A DNA stretch of 64,000 nt from Bradyrhizobium sp. SZCCT0148 (GTDB lineage: Bacteria > Pseudomonadota > Alphaproteobacteria > Rhizobiales > Xanthobacteraceae): the NCBI RefSeq assembly GCF_018129985.1, contig NZ_JAFCKT010000001.1, positions 1,426,001-1,490,000 of the forward strand, read 5' to 3'. The translations under genes were made by a program, and so were the position numbers. Within the stretch, counting starts at the first letter, position 1. Every line of letters starts with the position of its first letter. Positions 39,920 to 48,041 of this stretch are shown in pieces. The notes under the pieces are model-generated. The model was not told the DNA's origin. It saw only the letters and a list, made by a program, of their open reading frames with translations, and did no database searches.

Positions 39920-39947
39920 CCCGGTCGCCTCAGGCGGCCGGGTTTTT
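39920..39947 (+). terminator. Rho-independent terminator of rplI
   Basis: CCCGGTCGCC and GGCGGCCGGG pair (one G-T) around a TCA loop, followed by TTTTT. It overlaps the 3' end and stop codon of the convergent thioesterase gene. Confidence 0.85.
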
Positions 39948-40397
39948 CGCTTTTGCGGCGACGTCCTCGCTCAACATCGCGATCGAGGCCAACGCCGTTG
40001 CCGTGTGCTTCTCGACACCGTCGCTGACGCAGAACACGTCGGCCGCGACCACCGACACCTGCCGCCCAGGCTTGATCACCCGGGCACGACATACCAGCTT
40101 CTCGCCGACGGCGGGCGAGAGCAGATTGAGCTTGTATTCCGCCGTCAGCGCCTGCTGGCCACGCGAGGTCGCGGCTGCGATCGTCGTGGCATTGTCGACC
40201 AGGAAGGCGGTGACGCCGCCGTGGAAGAAGCCGTGCTGCTGCAGCAGTTCGGGACGGCGATCCACGGCAATCGTGCAGGTGCCGCGCGACAATTCCGAAA
40301 GCTCGGCGCCGACCAGGTTCATGAAGCCTTGCCGGCCGACATTGGCGTGAATGCGTTCGGCGACTGCCGCGAATTCGGGATCTGCTTCGGCGTGCAT
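39930..40397 (-). CDS. PaaI family hotdog-fold thioesterase
   Basis: A thioesterase of 155 aa, probably hydrolysing an acyl- or aryl-CoA. The family block GFFHGGVTAFLVDNA contains the HGG motif (His59) and the Asp of the hotdog active site (Asp68). The ATG at 40397 is preceded by AAGGAG. The TetR gene lies 11 bp upstream on the same strand, so the pair is one operon. The natural substrate is unknown. Confidence 0.88.
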   Translation of the reverse strand: MHAEADPEFAAVAERIHANVGRQGFMNLVGAELSELSRGTCTIAVDRRPELLQQHGFFHGGVTAFLVDNATTIAAATSRGQQALTAEYKLNLLSPAVGEKLVCRARVIKPGRQVSVVAADVFCVSDGVEKHTATALASIAMLSEDVAAKAKNPAA

Positions 40398-40408
40398 GAG
40401 GCTTCTCC

Positions 40409-41005
40409 TTATGTCCTGTTGATGCGTTCGGGCGGCCGCAGCGCACGGCTGGCGCAGGCAATCAGCGTATCGGCCTCGACGCGCGGATCCGCGCGGTCGC
40501 GTCCCGACAGGAAAGCGCGGCAGAAAATCTGCGCGGGGCCGATGAGCTGGCTCACGAACATCACCGGCGTCATCGGCAACAGCTCGCCGTTTGCAACCAG
40601 CGGCGCGCGCCAACGCTCGATGCCTTCGGCGAGCCGTGCATTCTGCGCACGCTGGGCGTCGCGGACGTCCTCGCCCCATTCGCTGCGCGAAATCTCGAAC
40701 AAATAGCGCGCCTCGCGCCGGCTGGTCACGACCCAGTCGAGATGGGCCCGGATCAGCCGACCGATGCCCTGCTCCGCATCGGGCACGGGATCGAGCGCCG
40801 CCAGCACCGCAGCGTGATAGTGCCGCAAGACCTCCAGGAACAGCGCGCCGGCGAGCTCCTTCTTCGAGGCAAACGCGTGGAAGAAACTGCCATTGGAAGC
40901 GCGCGCCCGGGTGCGGATCGCGGCCACCGTCGCGGCTTCAAAGCCGACGCGGTCGAACACGATCAACCCGGCTGCCAACAGGTCGTCCCGCATGGTCGCC
41001 GTCAT
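40409..41005 (-). CDS. TetR/AcrR family transcriptional regulator
   Basis: A regulator of 198 aa. The N-terminal HTH is in FEAATVAAIRTRARASNGSFFHAFASKKELAGALF. AGGAGG precedes the ATG. It is the first gene of an operon with the PaaI-type thioesterase, and a pair of linked palindromes in front of it probably serves as its operator. The ligand may be a CoA thioester or other substrate of the thioesterase, by context only. Confidence 0.88.
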   Translation of the reverse strand: MTATMRDDLLAAGLIVFDRVGFEAATVAAIRTRARASNGSFFHAFASKKELAGALFLEVLRHYHAAVLAALDPVPDAEQGIGRLIRAHLDWVVTSRREARYLFEISRSEWGEDVRDAQRAQNARLAEGIERWRAPLVANGELLPMTPVMFVSQLIGPAQIFCRAFLSGRDRADPRVEADTLIACASRALRPPERINRT

Positions 41006-41015
41006 CAAGGCCTCC

Positions 41016-41043
41016 TAGAGTATCACTCTAGAGCAACGCTCTA
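41016..41043. promoter_or_regulatory. Twin palindromic operator upstream of TetR
   Basis: Two perfect inverted repeats, TAGAGT-ATC-ACTCTA and TAGAGC-AAC-GCTCTA, overlap by two bases. Both are 6+3+6 with centres 13 bp apart. They lie 10-40 bp upstream of the TetR ATG, consistent with cooperative binding of two dimers. Confidence 0.75.
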
Positions 41044-41113
41044 ATGATGGTCAAGACGATACGGAGGCCGCGATGAACGCGGCCTCCGTATGTTCATCAG
41101 AAAACAGGCTGGC

Positions 41114-42037
41114 TCAGCGCGAGATCGGCGGCGCAGGCGGACCGGAGGACTCGGCTGGCGCGGCAGGCGGGGCTGCGGCGGTGGCAGGCGAAGCCGGCTG
41201 CTGCGGCTTGGCCGACGGTTCGGAGCTGGCCGCAGGCGCCGCCGGCTTGGAAGCAGGCTCTTCCGCCGGTTTGGAAGCGGCCGGCTCGGCGGGCTTCGCG
41301 GCGGCCGGGGCAGCCGGCGTCACGGCCGGGACCGGATCGGGCCGCAGCGCCGGAGCCTCATTGCCGCGGGGCTCGACCTTGGCGCTATCGGGCTTCGCCT
41401 CATCGGACTTCGGCTCGGGCTTGGATTCCAGCTTGGGCTCGATCTTCTTCTCTTCAGCGACCGGCGCAGCGGCGTCGGCCTTCGGCGCTTCCTCGGTGCC
41501 GGGCTTGGCGCGCCGCTTGGCCTTGCGTCCTTCGGGCGCAGCCTGCCCCTCGGGCTTCGTGCCCTCCTCGGCGGGACGTGCGGCCCGCTTCTGGCGCGCA
41601 CCTTCCGCGGCGGGAGCGGCCTCGCCATCCGGCTTGGCGGCCTCATGGGCGCGCGGGCGGCGTCCCTGATGATCGGGATTGGAGCTGGCGTCCTTGTCCT
41701 TGGCGGCGTCCTTCTTGTCCTTGCCGTCCTTGGCCTGATAGCGCGTATCGGCGGCGCCGTTCGAGACCAGATAGGAGGCGAGCACGCCCGCCATGTCCGA
41801 GCTCGTGGTGTAGTGCTGCCGCAGGAAGCCCGGCAGCGAGCCCGGCGCGACGGACTTCAGAAGTCCGCGCGGGCTCTTGTGACACGCGTTGCAGGTCTGC
41901 GAGAAAATCTGGGACGGAGTCTTGCCGGCCTCGAGGTTGGTCACCTGCGCAAAAACGGCATCGACCGCGCCGAAGCCGGTCAGAAGCAACACCGTCGCGA
42001 GGCTGAGCGCTCGGCTCGACATTCCCATCATCTCCAT
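41114..42037 (-). CDS. Exported cytochrome-c-like protein with long Ala/Lys/Pro-rich tail
   Basis: About 307 aa. After a signal peptide ending VFAQ comes one haem-binding CxxCH site (QTCNACHKS, Cys49/Cys52/His53) in a short about 90-residue domain. The only likely distal ligand is a Met in TTSSDMAGVL. The remaining about 200 residues are low-complexity Ala/Pro/Lys/Glu repeats, as in TonB-like or cell-wall-spanning linkers. Several ATGs (42037, 42031, 42028, 42022) are possible starts. Electron partner unknown. Confidence 0.7.
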   Translation of the reverse strand: MEMMGMSSRALSLATVLLLTGFGAVDAVFAQVTNLEAGKTPSQIFSQTCNACHKSPRGLLKSVAPGSLPGFLRQHYTTSSDMAGVLASYLVSNGAADTRYQAKDGKDKKDAAKDKDASSNPDHQGRRPRAHEAAKPDGEAAPAAEGARQKRAARPAEEGTKPEGQAAPEGRKAKRRAKPGTEEAPKADAAAPVAEEKKIEPKLESKPEPKSDEAKPDSAKVEPRGNEAPALRPDPVPAVTPAAPAAAKPAEPAASKPAEEPASKPAAPAASSEPSAKPQQPASPATAAAPPAAPAESSGPPAPPISR

Positions 42038-42324
42038 TGAATTCCGAGAGTGCAGCCGGCGCCGGGCGCGGCGGCGGGTCACCTTTTATCCGATTGAGCC
42101 ACGAATGGAAGCAGGCACCCCACGCAAGGATGTGATTAAGCCGCTTGAGAATATCGGCTGTGAACTCAGCGCATTAGGGCAGCCGATACCGAAGGCGCGG
42201 CCGAGTGCACCGTGCAGACCTCCGACGTGTTGCTGGTGACGCGCGACCACATGCCGCGTGAAGAGACCCGGCAAGCCCGCCAAGGCTTGAGCAAACCCAC
42301 GGGGTCATTGCTGGTGAATAAATT

Positions 42325-42531
42325 CTAGTGCCGGAGGGTCGAAATCTGGCAGGAGCGGATACCGGCTGTTAACGCCAGCTGCGCCCGCATTTCGACGAGA
42401 ATTTCGGGGGCGACAGGCTGGCGACGGGTTTCGGGCCGTTCCGCGTGCTCCATGGCTGCAATCAGTCCCGAGAGCCAAAGCCGGCTGGCGGCTTCGCTCC
42501 GCCAAATCTGGTGCCGCCGTTCTGGCCGCAT
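42325..42531 (-). CDS. Possible small hypothetical protein (68 aa)
   Basis: A frame of 68 aa with protein-like composition (RLWLSGLIAAMEHAERPETR, then VAPEILVEMRAQLALTAGI). AGGAG lies about 13 nt before the ATG. The downstream 90-bp gap contains a CRP-like site that could serve both this and the plus-strand small gene. No family recognised. It could still be non-coding. Confidence 0.4.
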   Translation of the reverse strand: MRPERRHQIWRSEAASRLWLSGLIAAMEHAERPETRRQPVAPEILVEMRAQLALTAGIRSCQISTLRH

Positions 42532-42621
42532 GGCCTGCCTCGCTCCTGTTCACGGATCGCGGGAGACAATTCCCTTCTCCGCCTGCCTGTTCCGTCCATA
42601 CCCCCGAAAGAATCCGGGGAG

Positions 42622-42639
42622 ATGTGATCCAATTCACAT
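42622..42639. promoter_or_regulatory. CRP-type palindromic site
   Basis: ATGTGA-TCCAAT-TCACAT is a perfect symmetric match to the CRP consensus half-sites (TGTGA-N6-TCACA). It lies 32 bp before the ATG of the 39-aa membrane protein and 90 bp before the divergent 68-aa frame. Confidence 0.6.
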
Positions 42640-42671
42640 AAGTCTGGTCGGGCCTGGCTTAGACCGTCGCC

Positions 42672-42791
42672 ATGAGCAAAGAGACCCAAACCTCATTCGA
42701 CGTGCAGGACGACCTCCGCACCGATTTTGCCCTGATCGTTACCGGCGTCGGGGCGGCTCTGGCGGCGCTGGTCTACCTCCTGCTGATCTGA
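42672..42791 (+). CDS. Small single-pass membrane protein (39 aa)
   Basis: The frame encodes a charged N-terminus of about 19 residues (MSKETQTSFDVQDDLRTDF) followed by one strong helix (ALIVTGVGAALAALVYLLLI) and a stop. This is a typical small inner-membrane protein layout. No clear ribosome site is seen, but the CRP-like site upstream supports a transcription unit. Function unknown. Confidence 0.5.
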   Translation: MSKETQTSFDVQDDLRTDFALIVTGVGAALAALVYLLLI

Positions 42792-43137
42792 AGGCGAGCC
42801 GAGAGCCGCCAGCGTGCGTCATTCCGCGCGCCTCAGGATTCGTCTGTGAGCCGATCCCTGAGGTTCACGCGATTCGGACATTTCGGTAGAGCTTCATCGC
42901 CGGAACTGCGCCGCCCAAGTTCCCACCAAAATCTCAGCGTTCTCAATTGCTTTTGAATGTCGTCGTCATCGAGCGCGGCCTTCTTTGGGAATTCCGGCGT
43001 CAAGGCGTTGACAGCACATGATCAGAGGATTCACACCGCACATTGTGTGAATCGGGCATAAGGCACGGGAGCGCTTTCTCCGAGGCAGAGAGAAGCGCTT
43101 TATCCCCGGCCCGCGCTCCCAACAACAAGCATGAACT
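42792..43137. other. Intergenic region upstream of dnaB
   Basis: A 346-bp gap that should contain the dnaB promoter. TTGACA at 43008-43013 is a candidate -35 box. The inverted repeat at 43029-43052 lies just after it. No gene is seen. Confidence 0.5.
43029..43052. promoter_or_regulatory. Inverted repeat in the dnaB promoter region
   Basis: ATTCACAC and GTGTGAAT form a perfect 8-bp inverted repeat with an 8-nt spacer, overlapping the expected -10 position behind TTGACA at 43008. It could be an operator for a dimeric regulator. Confidence 0.5.
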
Positions 43138-44646
43138 ATGGCTCTGACTGACTCCAACGTCCTCAAGCTCGCGCCCGAGCCCGGCACGCCCGCCTACCGG
43201 AGCGCGCCGCATAATATCGAAGCGGAACAGAGCCTTCTGGGCGCGATCCTGGTCAACAATGATGCTTTTTACCGTGTCTCCGACTTCCTCGAGCCGAAGC
43301 ATTATTTCGAGCCGCTGCACCAGACCATCTACGAGACCGCTGCCAGCCTGATCCGGATGGGCAAGATCGCCACGCCCGTGACGCTGAAGACGTTCCTGCC
43401 CGCCGACACCGACGTCGGCGGTATGACCATCGGGCAGTATCTTGCGCGCCTCGCGGCCGAAGCGACCACCATCATCAACGCCCAGGACTACGGCCGCACC
43501 ATCTACGACCTGGCGCTGCGCCGCGACCTGATCGGCATCGGCGAGGACATGGTCAATGTCGCCTATGACGCGCCGGTCGACTTCGCGCCGCGGGCGCAGA
43601 TCGAGGATGCCGAGCGCCGCCTCTACGAACTCGCCGAGTCCGGCCGCTATGACGGCGGCTTCCAGAAATTCTCCCAGGCACTGGCGGTCGCGGTCGATCT
43701 CGCCGCAAAGGCGTTCCAGCGCGACGGCAAGCTGTCGGGCATCTCGACCGGCATGCGCGACCTCGACACCAAGATGGGCGGCCTGCAGCACTCCGACCTC
43801 ATCATCGTCGCGGGCCGTCCCGGCATGGGCAAGACGTCGCTGGCGACGAACATCGCCTACAACGTCGCGCAAGCCTATGTTCCCGAGATCCAGGCGGATG
43901 GCACCACGAAGGCGGCCAATGGCGGCGTGATCGGCTTCTTCTCCTGCGAAATGTCGGCCGACCAGCTCGCAACCCGTATCGTGGCGGAGCGCACCGGCAT
44001 TCCCTCCTCCCACATCCGACGCGGCGGCATCTCGGAAGCCGATTTCGAAAAGATCCGGGAGGTCTCGATCGAGCTGCAATCGCTGCCGTTCTATGTCGAC
44101 GCGACCGGCGGCCTGTCGATCGCGCAGCTGATGGCGCGCGCGCGCCGCTTGAAGCGACAGAAGGGCCTCGACCTGCTGGTGATCGACTACATCCAGCTGC
44201 TGTCGGGTTCGGGCAAGCGGAGCGACAATCGCGTGCAGGAAATCACCGAGATCACGACCAGCCTGAAGGCGCTGGCGAAGGAACTCAACGTTCCCGTGAT
44301 CGCGCTGTCGCAGCTGTCACGACAGGTCGAGTCCCGCGACGACAAGCGGCCGCAGCTCTCCGACCTCCGTGAATCCGGCTCGATCGAGCAGGACGCCGAC
44401 GTCGTGCTGTTCGTGTATCGCGAGGAATATTACCTCGCCATGAAGGAGCCGCGCCCCGGCACGCCTGAACACGAGAAGTGGCAGCTCGACATGAGCCTTG
44501 CGCACGGAAAGGCCGAGGTCATCATCGGCAAGCAGCGTCACGGCCCGACCGGCACCGTCGACCTGGCCTTCGAAGCCTCGGTCACGCGGTTCGGCGACCT
44601 CGCCCCCGACAGTCAGCTCCCGGCCCGCAGCGGCAACGACTACTGA
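43138..44646 (+). CDS. dnaB: Replicative DNA helicase
   Basis: Hexameric 5'-3' fork helicase, 502 aa. The N-terminal domain has HNIEAEQSLLGAIL. The RecA-like motor has Walker A GRPGMGKTSLA (about residues 227-237), the GFFSCEMSADQLATR block and Walker B LLVIDYIQLLSG. The C-terminus carries SDLRESGSIEQDADVV. A GSGKRSDNRVQE loop is normal. No intein is present. Confidence 0.97.
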   Translation: MALTDSNVLKLAPEPGTPAYRSAPHNIEAEQSLLGAILVNNDAFYRVSDFLEPKHYFEPLHQTIYETAASLIRMGKIATPVTLKTFLPADTDVGGMTIGQYLARLAAEATTIINAQDYGRTIYDLALRRDLIGIGEDMVNVAYDAPVDFAPRAQIEDAERRLYELAESGRYDGGFQKFSQALAVAVDLAAKAFQRDGKLSGISTGMRDLDTKMGGLQHSDLIIVAGRPGMGKTSLATNIAYNVAQAYVPEIQADGTTKAANGGVIGFFSCEMSADQLATRIVAERTGIPSSHIRRGGISEADFEKIREVSIELQSLPFYVDATGGLSIAQLMARARRLKRQKGLDLLVIDYIQLLSGSGKRSDNRVQEITEITTSLKALAKELNVPVIALSQLSRQVESRDDKRPQLSDLRESGSIEQDADVVLFVYREEYYLAMKEPRPGTPEHEKWQLDMSLAHGKAEVIIGKQRHGPTGTVDLAFEASVTRFGDLAPDSQLPARSGNDY

Positions 44647-44686
44647 GTTCCTTGAACAGGACCTGCCTCTTGCGTAAAACGACGCC

Positions 44687-45970
44687 ATGACACTGGCGTC
44701 CGACCCGAAAACCATCTCGCAATCCGGCCTTCTCTCCGCGGAGGCCAATCAGGCTGCCGCGCTCGCTGCCTATGGCGGCGTGCTGACTGTCGATCTCGAC
44801 GCCATCATCGCCAACTGGCGCAAGCTCGAGAAGACCGCGGTGCCGGCCGAATGCTCGGCGGTGATCAAGGCCGACGCCTATGGCTGCGGCGCAGCCGAGG
44901 TCGCGCGTGCGCTGAGCAAGGCCGGCTGCAAGACCTTTTTCGTCGCCACCGTCGAGGAAGCGCGCAAGGTGCGCGCCGCCGTCCCTGAGCCCACGATCTA
45001 CGTGCTCGGCGGCTATTTCCAGAACACCGGCGAGCACTACGCCAAGATCAATTGCCGCCCCGTGATCGGCGACCTCAACGAGCTCGCCGAATGGGACGTG
45101 TTCTGCCGGCGCACCGGCTGGACCGGCGGTGCGGCGATCCACATCGACACCGGCATGAACCGGCTCGGCCTGACATTGTCGGAAGCGCAGGCCATCATCC
45201 CGCGGATCAATGCCGGCGATCACGGCATCACGCTGGTGATGAGCCATCTGGTCTCGGCCGAGCAGCTCAACAGCCCGGTGAACGCCAAGCAGCTCGCTGC
45301 CTTCCGCAGCATCGCCAGCGAATTCTCCAGCGTGCCTGCGGCGCTCGCCAACTCCTCCGGCATCTTTCTCGGCGCGCCCTTCCAGTTCGACATGGTGCGG
45401 CCGGGCGCCGCCCTCTACGGCGTCAACCCGACGCCGGAGGCCGACAATCCGATGCAGCCGGTGGTCGATCTCAAGGCGCGCATCGTGCAGATCCGCACCA
45501 TCGAGCGCGGCGAGAGCGTCGGCTATGGCGGCACCTGGACCGCGCGACGGCCGACGAAACTGGCGATCATCGCGGTCGGCTATGCCGACGGCTATTTCCG
45601 CGCCGCCAGCTCCAATGACGGCACCCGCGGTGCGGAAGTCATCGTCGCCGGCAAACGTTGCCCGGTCGCCGGCCGCGTCTCGATGGACCTCATCGCGATC
45701 GACATCACCGATCTGCCGACGAACGCGGCGCGGCGCGGCCATATGGTGACGCTGCTCGGCGACGGCATTACCGTCGACGAGCTCGCGCATCATTTCGGCA
45801 CCATCGGCTATGAGGTGTTGACCAGCCTCGGCCACCGCTACGCCCGCCTCTACAAGGGCGGCAATGTAGAGGAGCCGCTGGTAAAGCCGACCCCGGCGAG
45901 CACAGCTGAGCAACCGCCCTCCCCGCCACCGATCGAGCAACCCGCGGCACCGCCGCCGCTACCTGGCTAA
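44687..45970 (+). CDS. alr: Alanine racemase
   Basis: PLP enzyme making D-alanine for peptidoglycan. The PLP Lys is Lys61 in AVIKADAYG and the catalytic Tyr is in ESVGYGGTWTA. The 427-aa length exceeds the usual about 370 because of an about 30-residue N-terminal extension and a Pro-rich C-terminal tail (about 30 residues). It follows dnaB by 40 bp, a common alphaproteobacterial order. Confidence 0.95.
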   Translation: MTLASDPKTISQSGLLSAEANQAAALAAYGGVLTVDLDAIIANWRKLEKTAVPAECSAVIKADAYGCGAAEVARALSKAGCKTFFVATVEEARKVRAAVPEPTIYVLGGYFQNTGEHYAKINCRPVIGDLNELAEWDVFCRRTGWTGGAAIHIDTGMNRLGLTLSEAQAIIPRINAGDHGITLVMSHLVSAEQLNSPVNAKQLAAFRSIASEFSSVPAALANSSGIFLGAPFQFDMVRPGAALYGVNPTPEADNPMQPVVDLKARIVQIRTIERGESVGYGGTWTARRPTKLAIIAVGYADGYFRAASSNDGTRGAEVIVAGKRCPVAGRVSMDLIAIDITDLPTNAARRGHMVTLLGDGITVDELAHHFGTIGYEVLTSLGHRYARLYKGGNVEEPLVKPTPASTAEQPPSPPPIEQPAAPPPLPG

Positions 45971-45978
45971 CGATACTC

Positions 45979-46092
45979 TCGTGCGCGCTGCGCGGCGTTG
46001 TGCGCTGCTGAGCCGGGGTCCATCTCTCAAAATCCGAGCACGCTGCCTTTCTGCGCCCCGGCTCGCGCTGCGCGCGTCCGGGAGACGAAGGG
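45979..46092. repeat. REP-like dispersed element, copy c (two halves)
   Basis: GCGCTGCGCGGCGTTGTGCGCTGCTGAGCCGGGGTCC is followed about 35 bp later by an inverted similar half ending GCGCGCGTCCGGGAG. It occupies almost the whole alr/Cys-rich-protein intergenic gap. Confidence 0.5.
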
Positions 46093-46097
46093 ATCGC

Positions 46098-46319
46098 TTA
46101 CTTCTTCTTCCTGTTGTCCAGAGCGGACTTGCAGGTCGCGCTGAGCTGGTCGCGCTTGTCGGTGAGGCAAGCGACGACGCGGCCGCCACCGGGCGCGATG
46201 CCGGCGCAGAATTTGTCATAGTCTGCCTTGCACGCACCGCGCGGGTCGGACGATTGTGCCGACGCAGCCCCAGAGAACGCGAGGGCGACGACGATGGCGG
46301 CAAAGTTCAACTTGGACAT
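46098..46319 (-). CDS. Small secreted Cys-rich-repeat protein
   Basis: A protein of 73 aa with a signal peptide ending ASAQ. The mature about 50 residues carry four Cys (GACKADYDKFCAG and VACLTD, SATCKSAL) in the spacing of the short cysteine-rich repeat family. It is probably periplasmic with two disulphides. GGAG precedes the ATG. Function unknown. Confidence 0.75.
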   Translation of the reverse strand: MSKLNFAAIVVALAFSGAASAQSSDPRGACKADYDKFCAGIAPGGGRVVACLTDKRDQLSATCKSALDNRKKK

Positions 46320-46359
46320 TGTATCTCCGGATACGGAAGGCAGGAGCGGGTAGCTCTAC

Positions 46360-47130
46360 ATGAAGATCGCGACATTCAACATCAACAACGTCAACCGCCG
46401 CCTGCCCAATCTGTTGGCATGGCTGCGCGCGGCAAAGCCCGATGTCGTCGCGCTTCAGGAATTGAAGGCAAGTGATGGCGATTTTCCGGCGGCCGCGATC
46501 GAAAAGGCCGGCTATGGCGCAGTGTGGCGCGGACAAAAGACATGGAACGGTGTCGCCATCCTCGCCCGCGGTGCAGAGCCCATTCTCACCCGCGACCGCT
46601 TGCCTGGAAAGCCCAGCGATCTCGAAGCCCGCTACATCGAGGCTGCCGTGCGCGGAATCATCGTCACCAGCATCTATCTCCCGAACGGCAATCCGCAGCC
46701 GGGACCGAAGTTCGACTACAAGCTGGACTGGTTCGCCCGCCTCAGGCGCCACGCCCGGAGCTTCATCAAGCAGGATTTGCCCGTGGTGCTCGCCGGCGAC
46801 TACAACGTCGCGCCAACCGAGATCGACATCTATCCGACGCGCTCATGGGACAAGGACGCGTTGATCCAGCCGAAGAGCCGCGCGGCCTATGCCTCACTCG
46901 TCTCGCAGGGCTGGTGCGATGCGATCCGCGAACTGCATCCTGAAAAGCGCATCTACACGTTCTGGGACTACAAACGGAACCGCTGGCCGCGCGACTCGGG
47001 GCTGCGGCTCGATCATCTCCTGCTGAGCCCAGCGCTGGTCTCACGGCTGACGAAGGCGGGGGTGGACAAGAAGGTGCGCGGTGAGGATGGGGCGAGCGAC
47101 CACGCTCCGGCATGGGTGGTGTTGCGATAA
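46360..47130 (+). CDS. xth: Exodeoxyribonuclease III / AP endonuclease
   Basis: Mg-dependent endonuclease-exonuclease-phosphatase family DNA repair enzyme, 256 aa. Motifs are MKIATFNINNVNRR, LQELKASD with the metal Glu, YLPNGN, GDYNVAPTEIDIY and the C-terminal DHAPAWV. AGGAG precedes the ATG. It is divergent from the Cys-rich peptide gene. Confidence 0.93.
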   Translation: MKIATFNINNVNRRLPNLLAWLRAAKPDVVALQELKASDGDFPAAAIEKAGYGAVWRGQKTWNGVAILARGAEPILTRDRLPGKPSDLEARYIEAAVRGIIVTSIYLPNGNPQPGPKFDYKLDWFARLRRHARSFIKQDLPVVLAGDYNVAPTEIDIYPTRSWDKDALIQPKSRAAYASLVSQGWCDAIRELHPEKRIYTFWDYKRNRWPRDSGLRLDHLLLSPALVSRLTKAGVDKKVRGEDGASDHAPAWVVLR

Positions 47131-47264
47131 TGCTTGCAGCGGCTCGGCCGGCGCAAAAATCGCGAAAACAACCCCATGCACAGTAGCCGACGCCAGTCGT
47201 TTCAATGACTTAGAGCCTCCTGAATCTTGCGTCGATGCGCCACACATCCGGCGGTCGGGGCGCT

Positions 47265-48041
47265 TCAGGTCGCGCCTTCATCGGGAATATTGAGGAGGAC
47301 ACCGCAGGCCTTGCAATGCACGGCGTCGGCGTCGTGCCTCTGCAGCCCGCAATCCGGACATGGAAATCGCACTTTGTTGGGACTGAGAAGCGCGCGGGCG
47401 AGATTAAAGAAAAGGGTGACGCCGAAGATCATGATCACGACGGTGATGAGACGGCCAAGCGTTCCCGGCAGCGTGATGTCGCCGAAGCCGGTCGTCGTCA
47501 GCGCCGTAACCGTGAAATACAGCGCATCGGCGTAGTTGTGGATATGTTCGTTACGAAACTTCTGGGTCTCGTAAACGATGCCGGTCATGACGAAGATGAA
47601 GACGGCGAGGTTCGTGACAGCGAAGATGACCTCTTCGTTGCGACGAAAAAACGGAGAGTCGATCCGGAGCCTCGCGAGCATCTGATAGTCGCGAAGCAGC
47701 CCCAACGTTCGCAGGATCCGGAGGAAGCCGCCGGCCTCACCGGCAAGCGGTGCCAGGAAGGATACGATCGCGACCATGTCAGCCCAGGTCGCCAGCTGAC
47801 GAAATTTCCGGAATGGATGGCGGCCGGCGAGCAGTCGTGCCGAAAAGTCGGCAAGCAACAGCACGCCGAAGAGCACGTCGAGCGTCTCGAGGACCTCGCT
47901 GGGATGCAGGAACGAGGTGGCGATGATGAACAGCACCGTCACGATATCGAAAGCGAGCAGCGCATAGCGGAAACGCACGCCATTCGGCGTAGCGCCCTCA
48001 TACAGCCGCCGGACGTCGCTTCTGAGAGACAGCAGGGTCAC
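47265..48041 (-). CDS. Voltage-gated-type ion channel with C-terminal zinc ribbon
   Basis: A protein of about 258 aa from a GTG start. It has four to six membrane helices, an Arg-rich S4-like segment (FLRILRTLGLLRDYQMLARLR) and a pore loop with selectivity filter TTTGFGDI (residues 182-189), so it is a GFG-type potassium or related cation channel. After the last helix comes a compact zinc ribbon with CPDC (228-231) and CKAC (243-246). No ATG lies near the start. The GTG overlaps the stop of a 28-codon frame by four bases. Confidence 0.8.
   Translation of the reverse strand: MTLLSLRSDVRRLYEGATPNGVRFRYALLAFDIVTVLFIIATSFLHPSEVLETLDVLFGVLLLADFSARLLAGRHPFRKFRQLATWADMVAIVSFLAPLAGEAGGFLRILRTLGLLRDYQMLARLRIDSPFFRRNEEVIFAVTNLAVFIFVMTGIVYETQKFRNEHIHNYADALYFTVTALTTTGFGDITLPGTLGRLITVVIMIFGVTLFFNLARALLSPNKVRFPCPDCGLQRHDADAVHCKACGVLLNIPDEGAT

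Larger units (their letters stand above)
42038..42671. other. Intergenic region with possible small genes
   Basis: A 634-bp gap containing a possible minus-strand small gene (42325-42531) and the CRP-like palindrome described separately. Nothing else is recognisable. Confidence 0.45.

Noticed and set aside
42305..42637. A 110-aa minus-strand frame overlapping the small gene at 42325
   Set aside because: Its composition is less protein-like than that of the 68-aa frame, and its start covers the CRP-like palindrome.
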